This document shows, piece by piece, positions 1 through 11,405 of a stretch of 64,000 nucleotides of DNA. The stretch lies in NCBI GenBank assembly GCA_036346395.1, contig CM070603.1, positions 53,984,868 through 54,048,867 on the forward strand, written 5' to 3'. The translations under genes were made by a program, and so were the position numbers. A model generated the notes under the pieces. The model had not been told where the DNA came from and made no database searches. It saw only the letters and a program-made list of their open reading frames with translations. The stretch comes from Hsuehochloa calcarea (Eukaryota; Streptophyta; Magnoliopsida; Poales; Poaceae). Each line of letters opens with the position of its first letter. Position 1 is the stretch's first letter.

Positions 1-2435
1 TAGTAAAAATGGAACAACTTGCTAATAAAAGTCTTGATTTGCTCAACTGATCCATTACAATTACGTTGGATCGTTTAACACGTGCGAGAAACATCCCGTG
101 TCTGCCCCCGTCTGGTGCCTACTCGACCACCCATTCACTGCACCCACCCATTCACGTCAGCCAGACAGGTTCATCCACCCATTCACGTCAGCCAGACAGG
201 ATTAGTAAACAGGTCAAGGCCGGCTGACCGAGTGTACCAACCAATCCCCGCCGGAGAAAAAAAAAGGCCTCGCTCGCCGATCGACTTTCCCACGCGCGGG
301 ACGGAACGGAACGGATCACACTTCAAACAAACGTGGCTCAGCCGCGCGCGAGTCCACGGTCCGGTAGAGCCTTTGGGACGCAAATGAACCGGATAATTTC
401 CGATTGGTCGATCGAGGGAAAGCTTATAGACTGAATGCAAGAAGAGGTAATTGATTATTCGGCATTGTTTATGTATGATTCCGACTCTGAGAGGAAAAAT
501 ATACAGAGTAAGATACGGGATAAGCGATATATGTTCGTGCGTATCCGTATATCAGATGGTATGAGGAGAATTTATCGTGACTTCACTTAGAAACAAGATG
601 CCAGATATGTGGTTGCGGTATCTGAGCAGGTAGGGGATACTGAGTATTTTTCCCTTCGACATTTCAGCGATTATTATCTCTGTGTTCGCTCTGATTGCAT
701 CCAACTGTTTAATGTCATGTAAGAGTGTAAAATAAGCATATAATATTCGTCCGACCGACCGACTGACTGAATGCTTGCGGAGCGAATACGGGATGAAGCA
801 ATAAGTATCCAACACCGTCCTTATCCGACTCAGAAAAAAAATACATAATATGGTACAATTGCACCCCTGGTTTCTTCTAGCCGTCAGCCCGGACAGGGTC
901 GAAGGGAGCTCGACAAGAGACTACACCGTGCGCAGCCTGTAAAATTTGGGTGAGAGAGACCATGCCTAGAGATACACTTACTTGTGAAGAAAGTAGTAAT
1001 AATTTAACAGGAACCAGTCCAACTCAATTTCACCGTGTGTTTCGTTTGGTACCCAATAAGGCCTTCTAATCCGCCTTTGCCGATTTGTTCGTTCTAGTTA
1101 TGTTAGCTAGATCAGGCAAGTGATGCATGGAAAAACAATGAAAGAATAAAGTTTACGTTGGATCATGTAATTTTATCATAGTTTTACTTTTCACTTTATA
1201 CCATATTTTCTTACCATGTGTTGTATTTTGCACTAAGTAAGGATTTGATCGCCTTCTTCGGTACTCGCCAACGGTGAACGACGATGTGGGAGGCGTTTGC
1301 AAGGCACGTGATGGAGAGAGAGAGGGGGTAGATGGAGCTAAAAAATGACTCGAAAGCAGATAAAAATAGTTGGAGCATCGCCGGCGGTGGCCATAGTAAT
1401 GACGGCAACAGCAAAACCGATCTCTATCTCTATATATATTTTTTTGGTTGCTGCCATCTCGCCGGCCATGCCTCGCCGTCGGCAAGCTCTTTACACCGCC
1501 TTCTATGTTTTCGTCCCGCCGATAAGATGTTTTCATGGTGCAAAATAAAAACAAAAAACAAGAAAAAGCGATGCAAAGTGAAAAAAAAAAGACGGTGTAA
1601 AGTAAAATAAAAATCAGCTAAGAATGATGCGAAGACAAAATTACGTGTTCATATTGAAATTTACTCAAAACGAAATGCAACGATTGGGCACGGCGCACTA
1701 AGCCTCCGAGAAAAGGTTTAAGCTTATCACGGTTTATGGATAAGACCACGTCCCATGTGTACGTGAATATGTGACGTGGTGGGCAGGTCAGTCCAAGTGT
1801 AGTTAAGCCCTAAACTATAGCCACCTACCCAATCATCACGAGAGCTCATGATGGCAATGGTGTTTAATTAAGCGCCTATCTAAACTGCTCCAAACGGAAG
1901 CCCCTAGCTAGCGCAAACGGAGCCGTCACTAATCCTGTCTGTCTGTCTGACACGTAGGCCTCGCTGAATTGCACCCGGCCGTCAGTAAGATCCAGATCCA
2001 GATCCAGGAGCCAGCGGGGCATCCCACAGCGAGCACACAACAATTCGGGAGCTGTCTAGAGCATCTCTAGTGCAGTGAATCAATGTAGATTGATTTAATA
2101 GCGTATCACATAAACAGATTAAAGAGTTAGTACATTTTTACTATAATATATTGTATCTATTACAGGACTCACTTCAAAATAAAATAGTAATTAGGCCCAA
2201 CAAAATAGAGAGCAATTCTTGTTCCACCATTACAGTTACAGATGAGACATTGAGCTGCTGGGATTGACTCATTAATGCATCGGCTAGCCGTCTAGTAGAA
2301 AACATTATTTTATTATATAGGATTCGGGTGTTTGCATCGGCTCGCTAATATTGCAGATGGTCTTATCTACTCTCTCTCCCTCTTTCCCCAGGCCACAGAT
2401 GCATGTGTTTGGACATCAACACACGTCGCCAAAAA
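1..2435. other. Intergenic, no gene recognised
   Basis: I see no gene I can support. Open frames on both strands are short and overlap each other without homology I recognise. A short GATCCA-type direct repeat lies near 1988-2006. The stretch from about 80 to 420 is GC-richer than its surroundings and carries a repeated 'attcacgtcagccagacagg' block near 151-200, but neither strand gives a convincing protein. Confidence 0.5.
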
Positions 2436-2644
2436 ACACAACTTTAATGAACAATTTCTATTATAGTATATTTATAAAACTTAATAAAATTATAGTATCA
2501 TGATAGTACTTTGTGAGACAAATCTATACATGTTATTTTCATCTATCCAATCTAAATATTCAAAAAAGATGTTAACAGTCAAAATTTAGAAAGTTTAATT
2601 GCACGTATTTCAAAATGACACGTGTTTGTGACCGAAGGGAGTAG
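2436..2644. repeat. Possible Stowaway-like MITE fragment
   Basis: The right end reads GACCGAAGGGAGTA, close to the CCGGAGGGAGTA-type terminus of grass Stowaway-like MITEs, and the interior is AT-rich with TATAGTATATTTATAAAA-type segments typical of that group. A matching left terminus is not clear, so it may be truncated. The call rests only on the terminus and the base composition. Confidence 0.3.
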
Positions 2645-2682
2645 TGCGCACGTACGTAGCACAAACCGCTTCTGATCTATAT

Positions 2683-2880
2683 TACTCCTTTTGTTTAAGA
2701 ATATATGACGTTTTGGACATCCATATTGCATCCAAGATACAACTTTGACCAATACCTTTTACATTAATATATTTATAAAAAATAAAAATAAAAAACACAT
2801 TTTATTATGAAAGTATTTTTACTACTAATCTAATGTAATGATACTATTTTTACCCCATCAATACAAATATAAATAGTTTA
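2683..2880. repeat. Possible Stowaway-like MITE, one end only
   Basis: TACTCCTTTTGTTTAAGAA followed by ATATGACGTTTTGGAC matches the usual left end of the common grass MITE that begins near CTCCCTCCGTTT and continues to GACGTTTTGGAC. The expected inverted right end does not appear before 2880, so this is a half or diverged copy. Confidence 0.35.
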
Positions 2881-3182
2881 TATATATCGGGTCAAATTTA
2901 ATGCAGCCTCATTTACTTCTACTTTGTTGGGAGCGACGACGAGTATGCACGGATTTTGAGGCCGGTCAGCCCGTGATTTGCGTTGCGATTCCACTTGCCT
3001 AGCCTCCCTAATCGCATAGGAAAAGGCGCGCGGTGTGATCGGGCCACGTGGCGATGGTGGTCGAGATTTGGGGACGGCGCCGGATCGGTGCGGCGGTGTG
3101 CCTCGGCGACGAATCATTAGCGCGACGGACAGCCTGTTACTAGTACGTTCCTTATCCGCAATTAGCTGCCGACATACACGTA
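2881..3182. other. Short intergenic stretch, nothing recognised
   Basis: GC-rich between about 3000 and 3130. Open frames exist on both strands, but none has recognisable domains. Confidence 0.4.
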
Positions 3183-3508
3183 CCGTCTGTTTGGTTGTGG
3201 GATCAGTGGGTTGGAGTGGCTCCAACCCACGTTTTGGAGACGGCTCCAACCCTTGATTTGTTTGGTTGTGAGAATGGGTTCGATCCGTCTTCTGTTTGGT
3301 TGGAGGACTGAGAATGGGTTCGCACGTGAATTTCTCAACCCGAGCGGAGCGGCTCCGTCCGCCAGATTTCGACGGAGCAACCGAACCCGCATATTGGAGG
3401 AATATTCTCCTGGGGTCGAACCCAACCCATCCCAAACCTCCATCCAAACAACCAGAAAATGGGTCGAACCCATTCGGATTGGCTCCAGCACTCCAACCAA
3501 ACAGACGG
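3183..3508. mobile_element. 326-bp MITE with perfect 15-bp TIR
   Basis: The 15 bases CCGTCTGTTTGGTTG at 3183-3197 recur exactly inverted at 3494-3508. Both ends are flanked by GTA, giving a 3-bp direct repeat that fits a PIF/Harbinger-type duplication or a TA duplication with a chance extra base. The interior holds further inverted blocks, such as GGTTGGAGTGGCTCC against its complement and TTTGGTTG motifs, so a single strand could fold into a long hairpin. Open frames run through it on both strands because of this symmetry; none looks like a protein. Family assignment is an inference from TIR and flank. Confidence 0.7.
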
Positions 3509-3589
3509 GTACTGTTCCGTGTAATCTGCACCATGCATGGACACATACCTTCCGGTTCAAACGCCTGATGCCATTTTGGCTTTTTGATC

Positions 3590-3850
3590 CTGTTAAGAAA
3601 TCGGGTCTAGGATCGCAGAGTTTTAGTTTAACTAGACTCATCATCCATTCAGTTGCCTATATAAAAGAGGGGAATCATCAATATTGTACACCGTTTCAGA
3701 AAAGTAATAAAGAGAGACTTGAAGTTTTATCATATCTCTGTGTTCAATCTACTATTCCGCTCTTACGTTCCTGCATTGTTCTTACGATTCGAGTTTGTCT
3801 ACGAGGTAATCGTACGGACTGGAACTCGCCAGCGACGGTTCCTCGATAGA
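3590..3850 (+). repeat. Truncated copia-type LTR (plus orientation)
   Basis: A promoter-like CTATATAAAAGAG at about 3657-3669 is followed by a transcribed-leader-like region. From about 3775 to 3842 it matches, in inverse orientation, the LTR at 33079-33200: both contain the string around GTTTGTCTACGAGGTAATCG and then CGCCAGCGACG. In the other copy the LTR ends with TCAACA and a primer site. Here the end is altered to CCTCGATAG and no primer site follows, so the copy is truncated. It is likely a solo or broken LTR of the same family. Confidence 0.6.
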
Positions 3851-4650
3851 TCCTACCAAACTCTCTCCGCTGCTCCTCTGAGGGATGGATGTATCGGCGG
3901 GCCAGGTGGTGTCAGCTATTTTCTTCCCGTTTGTCATGTCAAGGCCTTGTTTCAATCACATGGACTTCTACAGCAGCAGCGACACTGGCTCATATGAAGT
4001 ATATAACATACCAAAATTCTTAATGATGTAAAACACACCGCGGAAATAGATGATCAAAATAGAGAGGAGGCATGGGTTTTACGTGGAAAATCCTTGTGGA
4101 AAAAATCACGACCATACGAATGCGGAATTTAGTATATGAGAAGATTTACAAGTACGGGCAACTTCGGCGTATCTAACCGTGCAATTACATTGGTAGAGAA
4201 AGAAAAACCATGTTAGAGTCGGTTGCGCCACTCGACGCAGTTGGCGCATGTGTTGCGTCCGACACAGACACGATTACGAAATCAGATCATACTTTAACAA
4301 TTTTCACCTTAAGAACCGAAATATCAAAAACTCCTCCAAATAAATTTGCATCAACAGACCTTACGCCTCGAAAGCCCATCGGACTAGCCTCAACGAGTAA
4401 GATTGGAACAGTTTTATCCAAACATTTCTCGTGAAGCTAAATTATGTGAGTTCTACTCTGAACGCATATCATAAAGCCAAATTGAGCAAACCATCAGCAG
4501 ATCCAAACACATAGCTATCAATAAAAGCAGATAGACAAATCTGTGTCTTCAACAATTTATAACCCCAGCAAAGTTTGATTCTGTGCAACCGACTTCCTGA
4601 AATAAATACTCAATCATCAAATGACATAAGCCAGAAACATCACATGTGGT
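3851..4650. other. Intergenic, nothing recognised
   Basis: AT-rich sequence with scattered short frames. No domain, repeat structure or RNA gene is evident to me. Confidence 0.4.
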
Positions 4651-4809
4651 GCGGGATAAAACATCAGATGTGGCGTTGGATAGATAGCGAAGAATTCATC
4701 TATGCGGGATAAAATATCAGATGTGGCGTTGGATAGATAGCGAAGAATTCATCTATACGGGATAAAACATCAGATGTGGCGTTGGATAGATAGCGAAGAA
4801 TTCATCTCA
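4651..4809. repeat. Tandem repeat, 53-bp unit, three copies
   Basis: Units start at 4651, 4704 and 4757. Each runs from GCGGGATAAAACATCAGATG through GATAGATAGCGAAGAATTC to ATCTAT. Differences between units are only one or two bases (for example acatc versus atatc, and gcggg versus acggg), so the array is young or homogenised. Confidence 0.9.
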
Positions 4810-6747
4810 TGGATATTTGATATACTCCACCTGGAACGCAAAACCCGGCAAACACTGATCGCTGAAAGAGCAACTTGCACATGTGGCCATCACGAACATC
4901 AAACCGCCGGCTTCAAAAGTAAACCAAAATTTATGATGTGGTCAAAACCGCTCCCGTAAAACTGTCAAGACAAAAGGAAATTTTATGTCGTCAATGGAGT
5001 AGAAGCTGCATTATACCCCTCATATCGAGTTATGTCAACTGGACAAACATTGTAATATCCATGCAAAAGACAAATTCATTGCATTTAATATTTCATCTCA
5101 AAACAGAAATTTAGAGCAAAACCTCCCCTTTCAAATAGCAAAACTCCTTTGAGTATTTCGCTAGCTACCATCAGAGTGTTATAAAACGGTGAATATAATA
5201 CCGAATGTGCGGACTTTATCGTAATAACCTGCTGAAGACGGGTAGGTGCCAAGGCGGAGTCGAGACGCGGAAAAGAAGTCGAGGCTGAGTCAAAATCGTC
5301 GAGGTGAGGCTGCCGAGATCTCCTTATACGATTCTTTGTGTGTACGTAGTGGGTAAGCGGCAACCTTTTTGGTATGCGTACACAGAAGCAATTGAGAGCA
5401 AAAGTTCCGTATGCACCTAGTGATTTCATCCAAATTTCGAGGCAAACGGCTTGGGCTCGCGTCTCGATCTGGGCGACAACTTGTTCAATTCACGCGAACT
5501 TGGCTCGTAGACGGAAATACTTTTGACCTTTTCTTGACTAACGGAGAGGGAAACCAATGATGACAGAAATCGGATGATACTTTAACAATTACGCTGCTGG
5601 GAACACGCCGACGTGGGAAAGGATTACTGTTGGTTCGGCCGTGAGGCTTCCTGATGAAGTTAATCGGTGCCGGAAGTGTTAGCTGCTCCATCCATCCATC
5701 CATCCCCTGTTCCTTGTGTTGCATCTCGAATTCTCTCTTGTGTTTGTCTTCTGTTCCCCCCTGATTTAATCGACCCAGTGCCACATCAGCGCCTGCGTAA
5801 TTACATGCCGCCTCAAAGCTGGTGAGCATGTATGATTGATTTGCCTCCCACCTGAAATGAAGCTAGCAGCAGCTCACGCGAGCCCCCCCTGCCTGTTTCG
5901 TCGACCGTCCGTCCTAGCTAGGGCCAGAGCCACGCAGGATTCCGTCCTGCGTCGCTTGTGCCATCATGGCGATAATGGCGTCGCAGCCTCCTGCTCTGCT
6001 ACTTATCATGTGGCCTGTGGTGCCCATGGCGGCGATTAATTTAGGGGTTGGTCCGTGGAGAAATTTCCAAGACAAACCGGACCCGACAGACTACGCCCTC
6101 GCCATTGCTGCCTTGTAAAAAACCACTCATAATATGGTCCTGCTTTCCTTTGTCATCATGCTCTTTTCGCTTCTTATGCGCGCCGAGTTGAGCCCATTTT
6201 TTTTTTCCGGGACTCCGGGATGGGTCACTGGGCCGTGGGCCGATTGACTACCCGTGTAGGGTGCTAGCTCTCCTCCTCCTCCTCCTCCTCCGGCCGGCCG
6301 GTCCTCCCGTCCCGTCCCCAAGGACACCAACATGCCAGGCAAACATCGCCTGTCGATCGAGCTAGCTACTGCTATCCTCGTTTACTGCCGCTGGCGTGCG
6401 CGAGCGAGTACAGCACAAGTGACAGCCACCAGGGTGTGTTCTCGGCAAGTGCAGTGGGGACTTCAGACTTTCAGAGCCGGCGGCCCCCAATTAAGCGCTG
6501 GCTTGATCCAGCCGGCCGGTTCAAAACTCTCGGTGAAAACGAAGGTAAAATTCAAGGTGGCAGCGTGCGCTCTTCACCTGCTGCTTTGTGCTTTACACCA
6601 CCTAGCGCGCAGAAATAGGCCAGGTGACACGGAGAGGTCGATAAACCATGAAATGAAATTAGTATACAAAATATTGGAATGAGCTTTGTGCCACGTGGGT
6701 ACATTGGTTAAACATAGTTAGTATAGCAACAAAGAGTCTACAGATTA
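4810..6747. other. Intergenic with simple repeats
   Basis: No supported gene. A CCAT repeat lies near 5687-5705 and a TCC repeat near 6271-6290. Several frames of 60-116 codons are open, but they overlap on both strands and show no domain I know. Confidence 0.4.
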
Positions 6748-7339
6748 AATGTTTCTCTACAGTTCCATGTAGCCTAAAAGGGGATAAACATAGCAAACTG
6801 CGAGTACGTTGACCATAGCGGATGAAGTCGATGAACATCCTACTGCAGCATCAAATGAAAAAACAGAGACATTCTTTCTTTTGATTTCAATCTCTTCGTT
6901 AGTTGTACCCAGGGTTCCTAATCCCGGCATCGGATTACTTCCGCCGCCGGCCGGGGTTATCGTTCAAACCGGATAAAAATCGTTTAAATCTAATTAAAAA
7001 CAAGCCAAATTTAAAAATTAAAATCTGAACTTGTAAAAACTTGAGAAAACCGGCCGGGATTTTTTTCCCGTCGACCGGCCAGTAACCGGCAGTTACCGGC
7101 CTTGAATTTTTTTCCCTGGTTGTACCACAGATCTTTGTTGGCAATATCAATTTCATCTTGTTTGAAGCTTCATTTCCAGTAAGTTCTCTATCGGGGTGCT
7201 CTAAGTATTGAGCTAGGCGATAAGCGGCGAACTCAAGCCAAAGGAATTGTATAGGTAAGCAGAAATTAGTTGTTATATTCATCAATATAACTTTCTTTTT
7301 GAGAGTTGACCGTGCATGCAAAGCTGCTTTAAATTGCAA
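6748..7339 (-). pseudogene. Unknown exon-like open frame split by a MITE
   Basis: Reading leftward from about 7339, the minus strand is open to the MITE at 7118. If the MITE (6910-7118) and one copy of its 8-bp target duplication are removed, the same frame continues from 6909 to a TAG at about 6748. The pre-insertion frame would be roughly 125 codons. Its composition is protein-like, with stretches such as LWLEFAAYRLAQYLEHPDRE and ICGTTNEEIEIKRK. I do not recognise the family. There is no ATG at the upstream limit, so this would be an internal or last exon, or a decayed gene fragment. A chance open frame is possible. Confidence 0.4.
6910..7118. mobile_element. hAT MITE, CAGGG family, copy 1 (209 bp)
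   Basis: Starts CAGGG and ends CCCTG, and is flanked by perfect 8-bp direct repeats GTTGTACC at 6902-6909 and 7119-7126. An 8-bp duplication with CAGGG termini is diagnostic of hAT superfamily elements. The interior is dominated by CCGG, CCGGCCGG and TTACCGG words around an AT-rich core with TTTAAATT-type segments, shared with copies at 42887-43120 and 54792-55038. There is no coding capacity, so it depends on a transposase supplied elsewhere. Confidence 0.88.
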
Positions 7340-8030
7340 AGAATCCTTTCATATTTGAATTCCATTCACATCTTCCACAAGATAGACATACTGATATTAT
7401 GCATATGAGTTTGACAACTCTTAGAATCTACAGTACATAAGGACTTACACAACATTCTACAATAGAGCTTACTTTTTTTTTGTTTGAACTGATAAGATAC
7501 TGCATAGCTACTTGCCCTGACTAAATGTAAAAAAACATTATGTAGCCGCCTAGTGGCCTTGACAAAACACCAAAAACGGGGAACTATTAGGACCATCTAA
7601 AATTAGAACAAAGGGAAGAGCACAAAAAAATATCATCAAATGGCGTTGCTAAGAGCAAACATGATCATTTTAATAAAAATACAAAGAATGTCACGAAGCA
7701 AAGACAAATTGATCTAGTTAGGATTCTTAAGAGTTTGGTTTACTGTAATAATGAAATAGGACTAACCTTTTTATTAAACGAAGATTTGTCATTCTGATTT
7801 GCTCTACGATATGATCGTAAATCAGATACAACCAAAGATCATCAGAAAAGCTACTGACCACTATATGTTTCACACACCAGCAGTGACTAATTATGATTGA
7901 AATTTCATCCTATTATGGTTTAATTAAACTTCATGTAAATTAACTTGAAAAGGCTGAAAACTTTGGGTAATAATCCAACATTAACTATGCAGCCTGAGAG
8001 CAATAAAATCCAATGAAAAATACATTACTT
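7340..8030. other. AT-rich intergenic stretch, nothing recognised
   Basis: No frame with recognisable homology, no terminal repeats and no tandem structure found by eye. Confidence 0.4.
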
Positions 8031-9077
8031 TCCGTCGGTGCCGACCTCGTCATCACACCGAGTTACGTAATGTTGGTTGAGGCGCCTCTGTCCCGCACTC
8101 AACACTCCACCTTAGCGCTATAGCGCCTTGGATCCCCACTTCCGACTTCTCCTACGGTTCGGGTTCCTCCATATCACACTCACACCTATTACTTACCCAT
8201 TGTGGAAAGCATAATCACGTAACAAGGTAGCATTTTACGCATTGAAGCGGAAAATGGTTGGCACCGATTCTGACATCCGACCGAGTAAGAGTTTTGTTGG
8301 TCCTTATATTTTACCCATATGTAAAGGGTCCCACCTCTTACCTCATCATTATCATCTTTTTCTCATTTTCTTTTCCTGCCCTGGGCCCCCTTTACCAGCC
8401 ATATAATAAAATTCATCACATTTCTTTTCATCTTTCTCATCTCTTTCATAATCATCTCAATCAGTTGATTTAAGTTTTGGGAAATAAATTTGTGATGCAA
8501 TACATATTCTACAGCAATATACGGTTTACATTTGAAATAGCTATATTGATGTTCAAGAGGATCGCTTGCCTTCAGAATTGCAGAAAATATCGTCGTCGAC
8601 GAAATCTATACCAACTACACCTGCAGGCGTCGGCTCATCTGCTGCAATTATACCCTGTTGGTGTGGGTAGTCTTGATACTCGAGTGCTTGCTAATCTAGG
8701 TCGATCCGGGAACGCGATGATTCCTACTGTACTCTGACGGCAAACTACTTTATTCTAACTCTATTCTCTAGTTTTTGAACTGCTAATGGTCTTGTGGTTG
8801 ATTGACGGACAATGGAGCTGGAAATGGTATTTCGGATTGAGTCGAGGAAGACGGTTTGACTGGACGGCGATGGACGAATCATGCTTCAAGGAAGACTTCA
8901 GTGATATGCAATGCAATACAAGATTTTAATTTAATCTTTTTGTAATGTACTCAAAGTTGTAAACATGATCTGTTCTGATGTAATAAATTCTTGTACTACT
9001 AAATTCAGAAAATTTTTATTTACTGCTAACCAGCTATTAATGTTAATTAAATTAGTCTGATTTTCCGGGTTCTCACA
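8031..9077 (-). repeat. Probable 3' LTR of decayed Ty3/gypsy element
   Basis: On the minus strand the segment ending at 9077 begins TGTGAGAACCCGG, directly after a purine tract (minus-strand AAGGGGGGAGGA, plus coordinates 9078-9090). This is the standard polypurine-tract and LTR junction. The decayed pol gene lies just to the right, so this is the 3' LTR. The far boundary is not resolved: no CA terminus with a target duplication could be fixed, and the left coordinate given is only an upper limit. Confidence 0.5.
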
Positions 9078-9990
9078 TCCTCCCCCCCTTAGAAAAATTT
9101 CGTCCTCGAAATTTGGATCTCACTCAAACCGGTTGGGGTAGGCTTCACGTAGTCTTTTCTCGTATCTTCACGTGGTTTTGCTGACGGGATGACTTCTCCA
9201 TTTGACCTTGCAATAATGAATCATTTGATTCCGCAGCTTCCGGCCTTCTGTCGCTACAATGTTCACGCGATGCTTCCATACGTGAGATCACTTCACAATG
9301 GTGTATCAAGATTGGTCACATGTTGAGAGTGGTCCCTCCAACATTTTCTGAGTTGAGGTGCAAGAAGTATGTCGGGGATTCGTGATAACTAGTTCGGTAA
9401 TTCCATTCGATATGCTAAGGTGTCTTTACACTTTATTATCCGAACTGGTTTCTCTTTTAATCCATATCAGCACACCCTGCACATAGGTGATACCTTTAAA
9501 TATTCCTGATTTCAGATTTAAAGATGTAGGTCTTTCCTATGTTGGTTGCGTAGCTCCTTTGCCTACATTAAGTGCTCTTGGGGTGCCTTCAGGTTAGTTA
9601 TATTCTCGTCGTTTTCCTGTATCAGATCAAGGCCTAGTAACGGTCTTTCTCCGACCATAAATCCATAGCTGGGTCATCTGTACTTTCTTGCGTAGAGGCC
9701 TGTATGGTGTTATTTGAGTACTAGGCAGTTGTTCTCGAAATTTGGTTGATAACCAATTCCATCTCCCGATTTGGGGCATACTGTAATTTCTTAGGAGTAT
9801 ATCCGAGAAGGCTATCACTACTGGTATGTCCTTTATCTCCTTTGGTCACGGACTGGTCAATGTAGGATGAGATTGTTTTGGTGGACTTCTGATTCCGATA
9901 TATTGTATAGCAGCATAAAATTTTAACAGTCGTTCTCTGTTCTAGGGGTGCCTTCACATGGTGTACTATTGTCCCGTTATGCTGAACAAT
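9078..9990 (-). pseudogene. Ty3/gypsy pol C-terminal remnant
   Basis: Several minus-strand fragments in shifting frames match the end of plant Ty3/gypsy polyproteins. One reads RQRSYATNIGKT, corresponding to the RQKSYAD motif after the integrase core. A second reads YLKVSPMCRV, corresponding to the YLKVSPMRGV motif. A third reads KVKWRSHPVSKTT, then a stop, then LREAYPNRFE, corresponding to the chromodomain-like tail that usually reads VQWSNH..ATWERE..LREAYP. Stops and frameshifts are frequent, so the gene is dead. The polypurine tract immediately downstream supports the orientation. Confidence 0.7.
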
Positions 9991-11405
9991 ATACTAAATT
10001 CCAAAAGCAGGATCCAGCTCAATTGCCGATCTCTAATGGCATTAGGCGATCTCCAATAAGATATAATCCCGACCATAGCAATAGATTGATCATGTACATC
10101 AATTTGCTCCATCCTCATAAATTCATCTCGCCCAAGTCTACACCAATTTCTATTTGTCTTCTAAGCGAAATCATTTGCTAAAATTTTCTGTGGCAAAATC
10201 AAATATCATAGCCTCATTTTAAATTGCAATGGAACCTTTGGCTAAAATTCCCCAATTTCTATCATGTTATCATTTCTAAGATCAGTACGTCAAGCATTCA
10301 TATTAAAATCATACTCTCCCCAATCAATCTATTACCTCTGTTGATCCACCATACCATTGTTCACATTAGTCCACCAACGACTGTAGATTAATCAATCACT
10401 ACTATTCAATTAACTCTCCCAATTTTATCAATTCATTATAATTCAACCAATACACCGGCATTCCAATCATAACTTATCCAGCTCCATTCCTTATTCATTA
10501 CCTATCAAGATCCGATTGCTCGTATTAGATTTCCAACAATAACTACTAATATATCTGGATCCAAATTCATTGTGCATTCATGTCCCATAAATCCAATATG
10601 ACCTAATCGTCCAATTAGTTTAACCAAGTTTACCCATATATCTCATAATTCAACTGGTTCACCGAAAATTAACATCATGCACTGTTATGAACATCCAACA
10701 TTTTCGTATTTCAATCATCACCTTTACGGGATCAATTCTCAATACTAATTTACCAACAATGACTAAAACCTATTGGAATCCACTAAGATGTATTCTATGA
10801 TCCAACCAAAATTTATCTCTATATACGAACAAAGATATACTTCTTTGATCCAACCATAACACATTCCAATATTGAACAAATGCATTTCCATCATCCACAA
10901 TAATATATTTCTAATAATCCGATTACGATGTAATCCCATGATCCAACAATGAGGAAATTCAATAATCCAACTCCGCAATTATATAATCCCACAATCCAAT
11001 CCTCAATAGTAATTTATTTCTATAATTCCATATCCCTAACTCCAATAATCCAACAAATGTACTCCTAAAATCCAGTAGCCAACATTTAGTTCTACATCCA
11101 ACCATAATCCAATGTTCACTAATCAAGCATTTCTAATAGCCCTACATCCCTTAATCCAATATCGACAACAATTCATTTCTAGAATTCGACATTCATTCAT
11201 CCAATACCCAATAATCCAATAGTAATAGATAGTTATGATCCAATCATCCAGTATCCAACTATTATCTAATTCCATGATCCCATATCCAACAATTCATTAC
11301 TCCAGTATCCAACCAATAACTTAATTGTATAATCTAATATCCCCAATCAATGTGACTCTAGCAATCCCATATCCAATATTTTTGTAACCCCTTAATCCGA
11401 TATTC
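9991..11405. repeat. Degenerate AT-rich repeat rich in ATCCAAT words
   Basis: For about 1.2 kb (clearest 10250-11400) the plus strand is built from variants of ATCCAATAATCCAAC, AATTCATTTCTATAATCC and similar words at irregular spacing of roughly 40-50 bp. It looks like an old, decayed satellite or minisatellite. It lies between gypsy pol remnants on the left and further decayed sequence on the right, so it may be an internal non-coding part of that element or an independent insertion. Confidence 0.5.
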
